Shown one piece after another: positions 24,280 to 33,416 of a stretch of 64,000 nucleotides of DNA. The stretch is from Actinomycetes bacterium. GTDB taxonomy: Bacteria; Actinomycetota; Acidimicrobiia; Acidimicrobiales; Palsa-688. The position numbers and the translations under genes are program-made. The DNA is taken from assembly GCA_021808665.1 (NCBI GenBank), contig JAKBBA010000011.1:1-64000 (forward strand), given 5' to 3'. How positions within the stretch are numbered: the first letter of the stretch is position 1; each line of letters starts with the position of its first letter. A model generated the notes under the pieces. That model was not told the DNA's origin. It did not search any database and worked only from the letters and a program-made list of their open reading frames with translations.

Positions 24280-25781
24280 CCGTGTACCTGGTTGGTGCGG
24301 GACCGGGAGACCCGGGCCTTTTGACGGTTCGTGCAGCGGAGCTTCTCCGAGCGGGCGAAGTAGTGGTGCACGACCGGCTCGCCGATCCGAGGATCCTCGC
24401 CGGGGCGGCGAAGTCCGCCCGGCTGATAGACGTAGGTAAGACACCTGGCGGACCGGTCCGCCAAGAGGAAATCAACTCCCTGCTGGTCAAAGAGGGATCT
24501 ACCGGGGCTGTCGTGATCCGTCTCAAAGGCGGTGATCCGTTCGTGTTCGGTCGGGGAGGGGAGGAAGCCGAAGCCCTGAGGAGCGCTGGAGTGCCCTTCG
24601 AGGTGGTCCCGGGGATCAGCTCGGCTATCGCAGTCCCGGCGTACGCAGGAGTGCCAGTGACACATCGAGGGCGGGCCACGTCGTTCACGGTCGTGACCGG
24701 CCACAGCCGTCACGCCGTCGACAGCGAAACTAACTGGGAGGCGCTCGCCCAAGCCGGCGGCACGATCGTGGTGTTGATGGGCGTCGCTCACCGAGAGGAA
24801 ATAGCCCGCAGGCTTGTTGCCGGCGGACTCGACCCTTCCACCCCCGTCGCTGCAGTCACGTGGGGGACCAGGCCGCAGCAGTCGACTGTGAGGGTGCGTC
24901 TCGACGAGTTGGGGACTGCGCCGGTTGAGCCGCCGGCGACCATCGTCGTCGGGGCGGTGGCCGGGTTGGACTTCTCCTGGTACGAGAACCGACCACTGTT
25001 CGGCCGACGTGTCGTCGTGACGAGGGCGAGGACGCAGGCGTCGGACCTGACGAGAGGGCTTGAGAGCCTCGGAGCTATCGTCGTCGAGGTGCCGACGATA
25101 GCCTTCGGGCCTCCCGGCGACGGCGGGGCAGCCCTAGACGCGGCTGTGGTCGGAATAGGGGGGTACCACTGGGTCGCTTTCACCTCTGCTAACGCCGTCG
25201 ATGCGACGATGACACGTCTGAGGGACGCCAGGGCGTTGGCCGGCGTCCGAGTGGCGGCTGTAGGACAGGCGACCGCCGCGACGCTGCGTTCGTGGGGCAT
25301 AGCCGCCGACCTCGTCCCGGCCCGCCATGACGCCGAGGCGTTGCTCGAAGCGTGGCCTGGGGGTACGGGCCGTGTGCTGTTCCCGCGTTCGCAGGCGGGA
25401 CGGGATGTACTAGCCGAAGGGCTGCGGGCGAGCGGCTGGACCGTCGACGTCGTCGACGCCTACTTGACGTACCACCCGGAGCCAAAGGCGAGCGAAGCTC
25501 ACCTAGTGGCCAACGCCGACGCAGTCTGCTTTAGCTCCTCGTCGACCGTCAGCGGCTTTGTCGAGACTTTCGGTTTGTCGGTTCTGCCGAAAGTCGTGGT
25601 CTGCATCGGGCCGGTCACCGCCCAGAGCGCGAGAGCCGCCGGGATCGACGTGACGGTGGTCTCGCGCTCCGCGTCGGTGGCTTCGATGCTCGACGCTGTC
25701 GTCGCTGCTCTAGCCGGGCCTCAAGCGGACCGCTCTCCTGACCTGTCAGCTCTGAGAAGACACGTTCAAGGCTCCACCTGA
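24276..25781 (+). CDS. Fused uroporphyrinogen-III C-methyltransferase / uroporphyrinogen-III synthase
   Basis: A 501-residue two-domain protein. Residues about 1-235 are SUMT (CobA type): VYLVGAGPGDPGLLTVRAAELL, VIRLKGGDPFVFGRGGEEAEAL, GISSAIAVPAYAGVPVTHRG, TFTVVTGH-like and VLMGVAHREEIA. Residues about 245-490 are uroporphyrinogen-III synthase (HemD): RRVVVTRARTQASDLTRGLESLGAIVVEVPTI, WVAFTSANAVDATM, VAAVGQATAATLRSWG, and CFSSSSTVSGFVETFG. One chain thus closes the uroporphyrinogen ring and methylates part of it toward siroheme. Such CobA-HemD fusions are known in actinobacteria and some other bacteria. Its last 16 bases overlap the convergent hspR-like gene. Confidence 0.95.
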   Translation: MTVYLVGAGPGDPGLLTVRAAELLRAGEVVVHDRLADPRILAGAAKSARLIDVGKTPGGPVRQEEINSLLVKEGSTGAVVIRLKGGDPFVFGRGGEEAEALRSAGVPFEVVPGISSAIAVPAYAGVPVTHRGRATSFTVVTGHSRHAVDSETNWEALAQAGGTIVVLMGVAHREEIARRLVAGGLDPSTPVAAVTWGTRPQQSTVRVRLDELGTAPVEPPATIVVGAVAGLDFSWYENRPLFGRRVVVTRARTQASDLTRGLESLGAIVVEVPTIAFGPPGDGGAALDAAVVGIGGYHWVAFTSANAVDATMTRLRDARALAGVRVAAVGQATAATLRSWGIAADLVPARHDAEALLEAWPGGTGRVLFPRSQAGRDVLAEGLRASGWTVDVVDAYLTYHPEPKASEAHLVANADAVCFSSSSTVSGFVETFGLSVLPKVVVCIGPVTAQSARAAGIDVTVVSRSASVASMLDAVVAALAGPQADRSPDLSALRRHVQGST

Positions 25782-26083
25782 GCTCGGAGGCGTTCGAGTT
25801 CAGCCCGTGTCGTGCGCAGCTCCTCCTCCAAGAGGAGTATGCGCTTGATTCCCGCTAGCGTCATGCCTTCCCCGGCGAGCTCGGAGACGCGCCGCACCAG
25901 ACCTATCTCGGCCCGGCTGTAGCGGCGCTGGCCTCCCTCGGAACGGCACGGTGAAACCAGGCATTCCACGTCGAGGCGTCTCAGGAACGCCGGTTGGACA
26001 CCGAGCATCGACGACACCTGCCCTACCGTGTAGATCGGGGCGTAGGTGTCGTCGATGGGAAGGTATGGACTCTCAGGCTGCAA
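25766..26083 (-). CDS. MerR-family regulator, HspR-like
   Basis: A 105-residue DNA-binding protein. [21 protein letters not shown] is the MerR-type HTH, and [40 protein letters not shown] resembles HspR, the repressor of actinobacterial dnaK/hsp20 genes; a short coiled C-terminus follows. Between the HTH and wing are two cysteines (C41, C46; CLVSPC), not typical of HspR as I know it. The TTG start overlaps the end of hsp20 by 11 bases, so it is translated from the same message and probably autoregulates it. Its 3' end overlaps hemD on the other strand. It may bind the inverted repeat in the hsp20 leader. Confidence 0.8.
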   Translation of the reverse strand: MQPESPYLPIDDTYAPIYTVGQVSSMLGVQPAFLRRLDVECLVSPCRSEGGQRRYSRAEIGLVRRVSELAGEGMTLAGIKRILLLEEELRTTRAELERLRAQVEP

Positions 26084-26501
26084 TTACGTGCTTGCTAGCT
26101 CCCGCCTTCACCTCGACCTTGCGGGGCTTGGCTTGCTCTGCGACTGGAATCTCCAAGCGCAGAACCCCATCGTCATATGTGGCCTTGATGGAGTCGGTGT
26201 CTAGAGTCTCGCCCAGGAACAACTGCCTGGAGAAAGTCCCGAACGGCCTTTCGGACACGACCATCTCGTGCCCGTTCCCGTCATTGTCACGGCGCGTCCG
26301 CGAAGCGTGAACGGTTAGCACGTTGCGCTCCACGGTCAAGTCGATCGAGTCCGTCGACACCCCCGGCAGGTCGAACTCGACCACGAAATGGTCGCCTGTG
26401 CGGTACGCGTCGATGGGCATCGGCGCCGGCCGGGCCGGTGTCCCGAACGCCTGTGATGCAAGCCTGTCGAGCTCACGGAACGGATCTGTCCTCATCAGCA
26501 T
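26073..26501 (-). CDS. Hsp20/alpha-crystallin small heat-shock protein
   Basis: A 142-residue small chaperone that holds unfolded proteins. The alpha-crystallin domain spans about residues 30-130: [81 protein letters not shown], ending with the IPV-type C-terminal region. ATG 26501 has AAGGAG 9 bases upstream; ATG 26495 is an alternative. The gene lies in an AT-rich pocket inside the heme cluster, is opposite to its neighbours, has a good promoter and is followed by an HspR-like regulator, so it is likely a self-contained heat-responsive unit. Confidence 0.94.
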   Translation of the reverse strand: MLMRTDPFRELDRLASQAFGTPARPAPMPIDAYRTGDHFVVEFDLPGVSTDSIDLTVERNVLTVHASRTRRDNDGNGHEMVVSERPFGTFSRQLFLGETLDTDSIKATYDDGVLRLEIPVAEQAKPRKVEVKAGASKHVIAA

Positions 26502-26514
26502 GGAATTTATCTCC

Positions 26515-26531
26515 TTACTCTGACAAAGTAA
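26515..26531. promoter_or_regulatory. Inverted repeat TTACT-N7-AGTAA in hsp20 leader
   Basis: TTACT (26515-26519) and AGTAA (26527-26531) are separated by 7 bases and overlap the Shine-Dalgarno region of hsp20. The 7-base spacing is that of the HAIR element bound by HspR (CTTGAGT-N7-ACTCAAG), although the half-sites differ. It is a candidate operator for the adjacent regulator. Confidence 0.4.
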
Positions 26532-26554
26532 CTTTTAACGTACTGCCAAGCATT

Positions 26555-26584
26555 ATTGTATCGTCTTAACAGTAAAACCTGCAA
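26555..26584 (-). promoter_or_regulatory. hsp20 promoter (sigma-70-like)
   Basis: On the minus strand TTGCAG (26584-26579) and TACAAT (26560-26555) are separated by 18 bases, about 55 bases before the hsp20 start, within an AT-rich stretch unlike the flanking DNA. Confidence 0.65.
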
Positions 26585-26619
26585 GAATTTTTATAGGTTC
26601 TGGCGGATAGCCTTGGGGG

Positions 26620-27603
26620 GTGCCCTACCCTGCCGTCCGGATGCGCCGTTTGCGCTCGAACCGGCTTATACGTGACATGGTCGCCGAGACCTCGCTCAGC
26701 CCAAGGGATCTGATCGCGCCCCTATTCGTCAGGGAAGGGATAGAAGAGCCTCAGGAGATCCCTTCCCTGCCCGGCGTCGTCCAGCACAGCCTTGCCAGCC
26801 TTCGCTCGGAGGCCAAACGCCTCGTATCGCTTGGCGTGCCAGCAGTAGTCCTCTTCGGTGTTCCCGCCGCCAAGGATCCCGAGGGGCTCGCCGCCTCCGA
26901 CCCGGCCGGCATAGTGCAGGTGGCGCTCGAAAGCCTCGCCGAGGATCTCGGCGACCGCTTGCTTAGGATCGCAGACCTGTGCTTGGACGAGTACACCGAC
27001 CACGGCCACTGCGGTTTGCTCGACAGCCAGGGGGGGGTCGACAACGACGCCACTTTGGAGCGTTACTGCACGACCGCTCAGGTCCAGGCGAGAGCAGGAG
27101 CCCATCTCGTCGCCCCGTCTGGGATGATGGACGGCCAAGTAGGGGCGATCAGGAAGGCTCTCGACGACGACGGTCACACCGGCGTCGGTGTGCTCGCCTA
27201 CGCCGCGAAATACGCCTCGGCCCTCTACGGTCCGTTCCGGGACGCAGTCGACGTGGAGATAGCAGGGGGAGGGGATCGCCGGGGTTACCAGCAGAACCCT
27301 GCGAACAAGCGCGAAGCTCTCCGAGAGGTTCAGCTCGACATCGACGAGGGAGCTGACATTGTGATGGTGAAGCCGGCCTTGTCATACCTCGATGTCATAT
27401 CCGAGGTCAGGCGCCGTTTCGACGTGCCCGTCGCCGCGTACCATGTGAGCGGCGAGTACGCGATGGTGAAAGCCGCCGCCGAGAGGGGCTGGATCGACGG
27501 AGAGGCGGTCGCCTTGGAGCAGACGCTCGCCATAAAGCGGGCGGGAGCTGACATGATCCTCACCTACTTCGCAGCCGAACTGGCGGAGGCCCTCGGTGCC
27601 TGA
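26620..27603 (+). CDS. hemB: Porphobilinogen synthase
   Basis: A 327-residue delta-aminolevulinate dehydratase condensing two ALA molecules. RMRRLRSNRLIRDMVAETSLSPRDLIAPLFVREG opens the protein; CLDEYTDHGHCG, the first active-site lysine region VLAYAAKYASALYGPFRDAVD, the second in VMVKPALSYLDVI, and PVAAYHVSGEYAMVKAAAERGWID are typical. The metal site region shows DEYTDHGHCG, so zinc binding by a cysteine triad is incomplete and a Mg-dependent type is possible. GTG 26620 starts it. Overlap of 8 bases with hemL. Confidence 0.97.
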   Translation: MPYPAVRMRRLRSNRLIRDMVAETSLSPRDLIAPLFVREGIEEPQEIPSLPGVVQHSLASLRSEAKRLVSLGVPAVVLFGVPAAKDPEGLAASDPAGIVQVALESLAEDLGDRLLRIADLCLDEYTDHGHCGLLDSQGGVDNDATLERYCTTAQVQARAGAHLVAPSGMMDGQVGAIRKALDDDGHTGVGVLAYAAKYASALYGPFRDAVDVEIAGGGDRRGYQQNPANKREALREVQLDIDEGADIVMVKPALSYLDVISEVRRRFDVPVAAYHVSGEYAMVKAAAERGWIDGEAVALEQTLAIKRAGADMILTYFAAELAEALGA

Positions 27604-28867
27604 CCCCGCTGTCCCGGCACATGGGACACTTGGCTCGGACGAGCTGTTCTCCCGGGCGGTAGGAGTGATACCCGGAGGCGTCAACTCGCCGGTGAGAGCG
27701 TTTAAGTCCGTCGGGGGAACCCCCTACTTCGTCGAGCGGGCCGAGGGCGCATACGTCTGGGACGTCGACGGCAACCGCTACATCGACTTCGTGCAGTCCT
27801 ACGGAGCTTCTATCCTCGGCCACGCCCATCCGGCTGTCGTCGAAGCCGTCAGCCGTGCGGCCGGTCACGGCACCAGCTACGGCGCTCCCACTCGGGGCGA
27901 GGTGCTCTTGGCGGAGGAGATCTCGTCTCGCGTCCCCGGAGCCGAGATGGTGCGCCTGGTTAATAGCGGTACCGAAGCTACGATGTCCGCTCTGCGCGTC
28001 GCTCGCGCTGCGACAGCACGCGATCGCGTCGTCACCTTCGCCGGGTGCTACCACGGCCACAGCGACGGCCTCCTAGCAAGCGGAGGTTCCGGCGTGGCAA
28101 CGCTGGGGCTCGCGTCGTCGGCCGGCGTAACCAAAGCAGCTGTATCTGACACGCTTGTCGCCCCCTACAACGTCGTACCAGTCCTAGACGAACTGGTCGC
28201 AGCGGTGATCGTCGAACCGGTTGCAGCGAACATGGGGCTGGTCGCTCCAGCCCCGGGTTTCCTGGAGGGGTTGCGATCCGAGTGCGACCGAGTCGGCGCC
28301 TTGCTCATCTTCGACGAGGTGATCACGGGTTTCCGGCTTTCATACGGCGGAGCAGCCGAGCTCACCGGGGTAGCCCCCGACCTGTGGTGCTTCGGCAAGG
28401 TGATCGGGGGCGGTTTACCGCTAGCAGCTTTCGCCGGCCGCCGTAAGCTGATGGAGTACTTGGCACCGGTCGGACCGGTTTACCAGGCTGGCACTCTGTC
28501 AGGTAACCCTCTCGCCACCGCAGCCGGCCTCGCGGTGCTCGCAGCGCTCGACCGTGACGCCTACGAGGAGCTCGCCCGGCGGGTAGGTCGTTTCGCTCGG
28601 ATGGTCGCGGACGCAGCCGGACCGGGCGTGCAGGTTCCGGCGTATCGAAGCCTGGTAGGAGTCTTTTTTGGGGATACTCCCGTGGTCGACTTCACCGGGG
28701 CGACGGCCTCAGCGTCGACCGGCCGCTACCCGGCCTTGATGCACGGCCTGCTCGACCGAGGTGTCGCCATAGCCCCCGGGGCGTACGAGGTGATGTTTCC
28801 CAGCCTGGCCCACAGCGACGACGATTACGAGCGCGCAGCAGAGGCGTTCGCTGCTGTCACCTCCTAG
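27596..28867 (+). CDS. hemL: Glutamate-1-semialdehyde 2,1-aminomutase
   Basis: A 423-residue PLP enzyme converting glutamate-1-semialdehyde to ALA. Blocks are PGGVNSPVRAFKSVGGTPYFVERAEGAYVWDVDGNRYIDFVQSYG, VNSGTEATMSALRVARAATARDRVVTFAGCYHGHSDGLL, LIFDEVITGFRLSYGGA and the PLP lysine in CFGKVIGGGLPLAAFAG, with YQAGTLSGNPLATAAGLA. GTG 27596 overlaps hemB. With hemA, hemC, hemD and hemB it completes the pathway to uroporphyrinogen III within this window. A hairpin follows, between this gene and the convergent reductase. Confidence 0.97.
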   Translation: MPDPAVPAHGTLGSDELFSRAVGVIPGGVNSPVRAFKSVGGTPYFVERAEGAYVWDVDGNRYIDFVQSYGASILGHAHPAVVEAVSRAAGHGTSYGAPTRGEVLLAEEISSRVPGAEMVRLVNSGTEATMSALRVARAATARDRVVTFAGCYHGHSDGLLASGGSGVATLGLASSAGVTKAAVSDTLVAPYNVVPVLDELVAAVIVEPVAANMGLVAPAPGFLEGLRSECDRVGALLIFDEVITGFRLSYGGAAELTGVAPDLWCFGKVIGGGLPLAAFAGRRKLMEYLAPVGPVYQAGTLSGNPLATAAGLAVLAALDRDAYEELARRVGRFARMVADAAGPGVQVPAYRSLVGVFFGDTPVVDFTGATASASTGRYPALMHGLLDRGVAIAPGAYEVMFPSLAHSDDDYERAAEAFAAVTS

Positions 28868-28902
28868 AGCCGCTAACTTCGTCATCGCGCGCCGCTTCGA
28901 GT

Positions 28903-28923
28903 CTCCGGCCGATTCGACCGGAG
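28903..28923. terminator. Hairpin between convergent hemL and reductase genes
   Basis: CTCCGG (28903-28908) pairs with CCGGAG (28918-28923) around a 9-base loop, in the 68 bases between two convergent stop codons. Confidence 0.45.
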
Positions 28924-28935
28924 CGTGGGTCGACT

Positions 28936-30252
28936 TCAGGCGGCGGGCACGAGGCGGGCGAGTCCCACAAGGGCCTTGTAGGCCGCCTCGGCCGGTCCGA
29001 GCTCGTCAGGGCGCAGAATGTTGGCCATTATCCTGAGGACCCATTCCATCAAGCTGCGGCTGTGCATGCCGGTGCCTACGAGGACTTTCATGATCTCAGG
29101 GTGGCCGATGACGTGCACGAACGCACGCGCCACTCTGTAGTAGAGGTCGAACTCGTCGTGAAGCCGCTGCTCGTAGCCGCGCAGTGCCATCCCGTCCCCG
29201 GACTCCAACGCGCAAGCTACGGCATCCGCAGCGTAGCGGCCGGACTCGTAGGCGTACGCAATGCCCTCGCCATTGAAAGGGTTGATGGTCCCTCCGGCAT
29301 CTCCTGTGACCAGCCAGGTCGGGCCGCTGCGGGGCCCGACCGACAGGCCCATCGGCAGCCTGCCCCCCGTGGCTGGGCCGCAGGCCGTCTCAGGGCGGAT
29401 ATCCCACGACGGCGGAGCGTACTCGGCGAAGCTTGCCAGCAGGTGCGACGTGTTGACCGCCTTCCACTGGTTGAAAGTCGAGAGCAGACCGACACCGACG
29501 TTGATTCGTCCGTCGCCGACGGGGAAGATCCAGCCGTAACCAGGCAGCACGTTCCCTGCTTTGTCCCTGATGTCCAGCCAGCTATCGATCCACGGCTCGT
29601 CGTGGCGGGGCGAGTACCAGTACCCGCGGATGGCCATGCCGAGAGGGTAGGAGCGGTTGCGTGAAGTCCCTAGGCTGCGCCCAAAACGAGAGTTCGCCCC
29701 GTCGGCTACCACCGTGTAGCGGGATCGGATAGCCACCAAGTCCGCCCCTGGGCCGCTCGCCTTGGAGCGCACGCGCGCCCCCCGGAGGATGCCCCGCTCC
29801 AAGATCGGCTCGACCGCCTCGGTGCCGTCCCAGATCACTGCGCCCGCCTTAGCTGCTCTCGAAGCGACGAGAGCGTCCAGGTCTTTGCGGGTGATCACGT
29901 ATCCGTAACCGGGAAGCTCGGGGTGGGAGGGCCACGACAACTCCAAGGTGTGACCGAAACCGTGCGAACGAAGACCGCTGTAGCGGTGACCCGCAGCGGC
30001 AAGTTCGTCTCGCAGTCCCATGTCTTCTAACTGGCGGACTGAGCGGGGCGTCAAGCCGTCACCGCAGGTCTTCTCGCGAGGGTACGTCTTACGTTCGACG
30101 AGGACCACGTCGTGGCCCGCACTTGCCAGCCAGTACGCGCACGCGGCGCCTGACGGTCCGCCCCCTACCACCAAGACGTCGCAGCAACGCGAGGACACTT
30201 CGCCAGCTTCGCTCACCCCCGACACGCTACCGGACCGTCCGAGATATGCCAC
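28936..30252 (-). CDS. Geranylgeranyl/menaquinone reductase family flavoprotein
   Basis: A 438-residue FAD enzyme of the geranylgeranyl-reductase family, which saturates isoprenoid chains (for example of menaquinone, as MenJ does, or of lipids). The FAD-binding start CDVLVVGGGPSGAACAYWLASAGHDVVLVERKTYPREKTCGDGLTPRSVRQLEDMGL is nearly canonical, and WLVTGDAGGTINPFNGEGIAYAYESGRYAADAV is the second FAD block. It is divergent from nuoA with barely 50 bases between, an arrangement also seen in other actinobacteria, and so a quinone-modifying role next to complex I is plausible. GTG 30252 is one of several close GTG starts (30225, 30216), so the N-terminus is uncertain by up to a dozen residues. 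Confidence 0.87.
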   Translation of the reverse strand: MAYLGRSGSVSGVSEAGEVSSRCCDVLVVGGGPSGAACAYWLASAGHDVVLVERKTYPREKTCGDGLTPRSVRQLEDMGLRDELAAAGHRYSGLRSHGFGHTLELSWPSHPELPGYGYVITRKDLDALVASRAAKAGAVIWDGTEAVEPILERGILRGARVRSKASGPGADLVAIRSRYTVVADGANSRFGRSLGTSRNRSYPLGMAIRGYWYSPRHDEPWIDSWLDIRDKAGNVLPGYGWIFPVGDGRINVGVGLLSTFNQWKAVNTSHLLASFAEYAPPSWDIRPETACGPATGGRLPMGLSVGPRSGPTWLVTGDAGGTINPFNGEGIAYAYESGRYAADAVACALESGDGMALRGYEQRLHDEFDLYYRVARAFVHVIGHPEIMKVLVGTGMHSRSLMEWVLRIMANILRPDELGPAEAAYKALVGLARLVPAA

Positions 30253-30303
30253 CTGCAGGCCGGATTGGCGGGCTTAGTACCCGGAGGCACTAGCATCGAA
30301 GGA

Positions 30304-30840
30304 GTGGAGCAGTACCTTCCCATCTTGTTGTTGCTCGTCTTGGTGGCCCTTTTCTCTATCGGGTCGGCAGCGGCTTCCCGGGTTCTCGGTCCGAAGAGGC
30401 GGCCCACTGCGGCTAAAGCCGGCGCCTATGAGTCCGGCATCGCGCCTCGCTACAAGGCGGCTTCGCGCTTCTCGGTCCGTTTCTACATGGTGGCGATGAT
30501 CTTCATCATCTTCGACATAGAAGTGATCTTCTTGTACCCGTGGGCGGTTATGTACCACCAACTGTCGACTTTCGGGTTGGCGGAGATGGGTACTTTCGCG
30601 GCGGTCGTCTTCGTAGCCTTCGCATACTTGGTCTCTCACGGAGCTCTCGACTGGGGTCCGGGAGCCAAGCGCGGAGGACGCGCCCCCCTCTCGTTGTCGC
30701 GCAGCACCACGTCGACTGTACGAAGGGTCCCACGCCCCGCCGAGCTCGCACAGGGCGCACAGCCGCGCCCTGTGGATTCGACTGCGGGTACAGCCGAGCG
30801 TCCCGGGGTCCGCCTGTCCGAGCCTGCAAGAACCGCCTGA
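30304..30840 (+). CDS. nuoA: NADH-quinone oxidoreductase subunit A
   Basis: A 178-residue membrane subunit of complex I. The first helix is YLPILLLLVLVALFSIGSAAAS, then KAGAYESGIAPRYKAASRFSVRFYMVAMIFIIFDIEVIFLYPWAV, the family hallmark with FDIE in the second helix; a third helix follows. The C-terminal 60 residues are a hydrophilic, proline- and alanine-rich tail absent from most NuoA, which are about 120-130 residues. GTG 30304 is taken as start because NuoA proteins commonly begin with a residue like MEQYLP; a TTG at 30265 is possible. It opens the nuoA-N operon. Confidence 0.95.
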   Translation: MEQYLPILLLLVLVALFSIGSAAASRVLGPKRRPTAAKAGAYESGIAPRYKAASRFSVRFYMVAMIFIIFDIEVIFLYPWAVMYHQLSTFGLAEMGTFAAVVFVAFAYLVSHGALDWGPGAKRGGRAPLSLSRSTTSTVRRVPRPAELAQGAQPRPVDSTAGTAERPGVRLSEPARTA

Positions 30841-30858
30841 GGAGAAGCTAGACAAGTT

Positions 30859-31404
30859 ATGGGACTGGAGAACCTTCAACACAACTTCCTCACCGGGACA
30901 CTTGAGGGCATGGTCAAGTGGGCTCGGGCTTCGAGCTCGTGGGGTGCGAACTTCGGCTTGGCCTGCTGCGCCATCGAAATGATGGCCAGCGGCGCGGCCA
31001 ACTTCGACCTTGCCCGCTTCGGCATGGAAGTCTTTCGTGCCTCCCCGCGCCAGGCTGACGTCATGATCGTGGCCGGTCGAGTCAGCCAGAAGATGGCACC
31101 GGTGCTACGACAGGTCTACGACCAGATGGTCGAACCCAAGTGGGTCATCTCGATGGGCGTCTGCGCCAGCACCGGCGGGATGTTCAACAACTACGCGATC
31201 GTCCAAGGCGTCGACCAGATCGTACCGGTGGACGTCTACGCCCCGGGCTGTCCTCCCGGACCGGAGACTCTCATACACTCGATCCTCACATTGCACCAAA
31301 AGATCAGAACCGGCGAGATCACCCGACGCTCCTCCGCCGAGCCTGGCGCTGGCGTTCACCTGGGCGAACCTGACAGCCGCCGTGCCCTTCGGGTCAAGGT
31401 TTGA
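30859..31404 (+). CDS. nuoB: NADH-quinone oxidoreductase subunit B
   Basis: A 181-residue peripheral-arm subunit holding the N2 4Fe-4S cluster, next to the quinone site. [10 protein letters not shown] supplies two adjacent cysteine ligands, [14 protein letters not shown] the third and [17 protein letters not shown] the fourth. The C-terminal 25 residues form a short variable tail. A good AGGAGAAG-like site precedes ATG 30859, and the stop overlaps the next ATG (TGATG). Confidence 0.97.
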   Translation: MGLENLQHNFLTGTLEGMVKWARASSSWGANFGLACCAIEMMASGAANFDLARFGMEVFRASPRQADVMIVAGRVSQKMAPVLRQVYDQMVEPKWVISMGVCASTGGMFNNYAIVQGVDQIVPVDVYAPGCPPGPETLIHSILTLHQKIRTGEITRRSSAEPGAGVHLGEPDSRRALRVKV

Positions 31405-31901
31405 TGGCCGAGGAGTTGATAAGCGCCGAGCCTCGCCTGCTGCACGGGTGCCCACTTGTGGAGTCGGCCGGGTCTTACGTCGTGCACTGCAATCGGGACT
31501 CGTACTACGAGCTTTGCTCGCACCTTCGCGACGACGGTTACATGATGCCCGTGGGCGTGGCAGGTGTCGACTACCTGACCCACCCAGGCAGGGACCTGCC
31601 TGCCGGCATCGAGGCTGAGCGCTTCGAGGTGGTCGTAGAGCTTCTGTCCTTGGCAGCTCACAAGCGGATCCGGGTGCGTTGTCAAGTGCCCGAAGCCGAT
31701 CCTACTCTCCCGAGCCTTTTCGAGCTGTGGCCGGGGACCGAGGCGCACGAACGGGAAACCTACGACATGTTCGGAGTGGTCTTTCAGGGTCACCCCGACA
31801 TGTCCCGTATCTTGATGCCCGAGGACTGGGAAGGCCACCCGCTGCGAAAGGATTACGAGACCGGTGAGATTCCGGTCCAGTTCAAAGAGGCACGGAGATG
31901 A
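31404..31901 (+). CDS. nuoC: NADH-quinone oxidoreductase subunit C
   Basis: A 165-residue 30 kDa-type subunit. VELLSLAAHKRIRVRCQVPEADPTLPSLFELWPGTEAHERETYDMFGVVFQGHPDMSRILMPEDWEGHPLRKDYE is the classical NuoC signature, with ERETYDMFG and HPLRKDYE. It is separate from NuoD, unlike the fused form in E. coli. ATG 31404 shares its first base with the nuoB stop; the gene overlaps nuoD by four bases (ATGA). Confidence 0.96.
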   Translation: MAEELISAEPRLLHGCPLVESAGSYVVHCNRDSYYELCSHLRDDGYMMPVGVAGVDYLTHPGRDLPAGIEAERFEVVVELLSLAAHKRIRVRCQVPEADPTLPSLFELWPGTEAHERETYDMFGVVFQGHPDMSRILMPEDWEGHPLRKDYETGEIPVQFKEARR

Positions 31902-33361
31902 CCGAACCGGGGATTGTGGCTGACCCGCCGCCCAGCGCAGAGGCTGCCGCTGACGACACGACGAGCGCCCCTGAGGCCGCCAAGCCGAGCCTGCTCGACA
32001 GGCTACTTGGCCGTGTGCCAGCTTCGACCACGGCCATGGACGTGATGCTCCAAGCTAAGACAGGCGAGGGGAGCCAGGAGCTAGAGCCACGCCACGCGAG
32101 CAGCCCGACCCAGTACGAGATCGAGACCGGTTCGCGCCTAGCGCTAGCCGAAGGGGTCAGTCTTGACCGAGGAGACCTTGACGTGGAGGTCCCCGAAGAC
32201 GAGAGCATGATCTTGAACCTCGGACCGTCGCACCCTTCCACCCACGGAGTGCTCAGGGTGATGGTCGAGATAGACGGCGAGACCGTGCTGCGTACCAAGC
32301 CGGTGATTGGATATTTGCACACCGGGATGGAGAAAACAGCCGAAGAGCTGATGTTCCACCAAGGCTGCACGAACGTGACCCGGATGGACTATCTGTCCCC
32401 GTTCTTCAACGAGCTTGGGTTCTGCCTGAGCGTGGAGAAGCTCCTCGATATTGAGATACCACCGCGCGCCGTTTGGATCAGGATGCTCATGTGCGAGCTC
32501 AACCGGGTCAGCTCGCACCTTCTGTGGCTCGCCACCAACGGGGCTGACATCGGGGCACTCAACATGCTTGTGTACGGGTGGCGGGAGCGGGAGATGGTCC
32601 TAGCCTTCTTCGAGAAGGTGACCGGCCTGCGGATGAACCACAACTACTTCCGCCCCGGCGGTGTCGCAGCGGACCTTCCCGACGGCTGGCGCGATGACGT
32701 CGCGGCGCTGTGCGAGGCGATACCGCTCAGGATGGACGAGTACGACGAGCTGCTTACCGGACAGCCGATCCTGCAAAAGCGCCTCGTGGGTGTCGGCCCG
32801 CTCGACGCGGATACTGCCATAAGCCTTGGGATCACCGGGCCGTTGCTTCGGTCCACAGGAGTTGCCTGGGACTTGAGGAGGGACAACCCCTACCTGGCCT
32901 ACGACGAGGTCGACTTCGACGTGATCGTAGGAACCAACGGCGACTGCTGGGACCGCTACGCAATCCGGTTCAACGAGATACGGGAGTCGATACACATCGT
33001 CAGCCAGATAGCGGAGAAGATGCCATCCGGTGATTTCCGCACCCAGGACAAGAAGGTCACACCCCCGCCGCGTGGCCGTATCGACGAGTCGATGGAAGCC
33101 CTGATACACCACTTCAAGCTGTATACGGATGGTTTCAGGGTTCCTCCCGGCGAGGCTTACGTTCCCGTCGAAAGCCCTAGAGGTGAAAGTGGCTGCTACA
33201 TAGTCTCCGACGGGTCTTCCAGGCCGTACCGGATGCACATGCGCTCCGCCAGCTTCTCCAACCTGCAGGCCATGGCGCCTATGACACGCGGATCCCTGAT
33301 AGCCGACGCCATAGCGATCGTCTCCACTATCGACCCAGTCCTCGGGGACGTGGACCGATGA
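31898..33361 (+). CDS. nuoD: NADH-quinone oxidoreductase subunit D, with long N-terminal extension
   Basis: A 487-residue 49 kDa-type subunit forming part of the quinone pocket. The conserved part starts near residue 100: MILNLGPSHPSTHGVLRVMVEIDGETVLRTKPVIGYLHTGMEKTAEE, MDYLSPFFNELGF, RMLMCELNRVSSHLLWLATNGADIGALNMLVYGWREREMVL, and near the end VESPRGESGCYIVSDGSSRPYRMHMRSASFSNLQAM. The first about 95 residues are low-complexity (Ala, Pro, Ser, acidic) and not seen in typical NuoD of about 390-440 residues. The start at 31898 is supported by the ATGA overlap, so the extension is probably translated. Confidence 0.96.
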   Translation: MTEPGIVADPPPSAEAAADDTTSAPEAAKPSLLDRLLGRVPASTTAMDVMLQAKTGEGSQELEPRHASSPTQYEIETGSRLALAEGVSLDRGDLDVEVPEDESMILNLGPSHPSTHGVLRVMVEIDGETVLRTKPVIGYLHTGMEKTAEELMFHQGCTNVTRMDYLSPFFNELGFCLSVEKLLDIEIPPRAVWIRMLMCELNRVSSHLLWLATNGADIGALNMLVYGWREREMVLAFFEKVTGLRMNHNYFRPGGVAADLPDGWRDDVAALCEAIPLRMDEYDELLTGQPILQKRLVGVGPLDADTAISLGITGPLLRSTGVAWDLRRDNPYLAYDEVDFDVIVGTNGDCWDRYAIRFNEIRESIHIVSQIAEKMPSGDFRTQDKKVTPPPRGRIDESMEALIHHFKLYTDGFRVPPGEAYVPVESPRGESGCYIVSDGSSRPYRMHMRSASFSNLQAMAPMTRGSLIADAIAIVSTIDPVLGDVDR

Positions 33362-33416
33362 CCTCCACAACGCAGGTAAGACAAGGCCAGGCACGCCGAA
33401 TACAGGAGGTTAGAGC

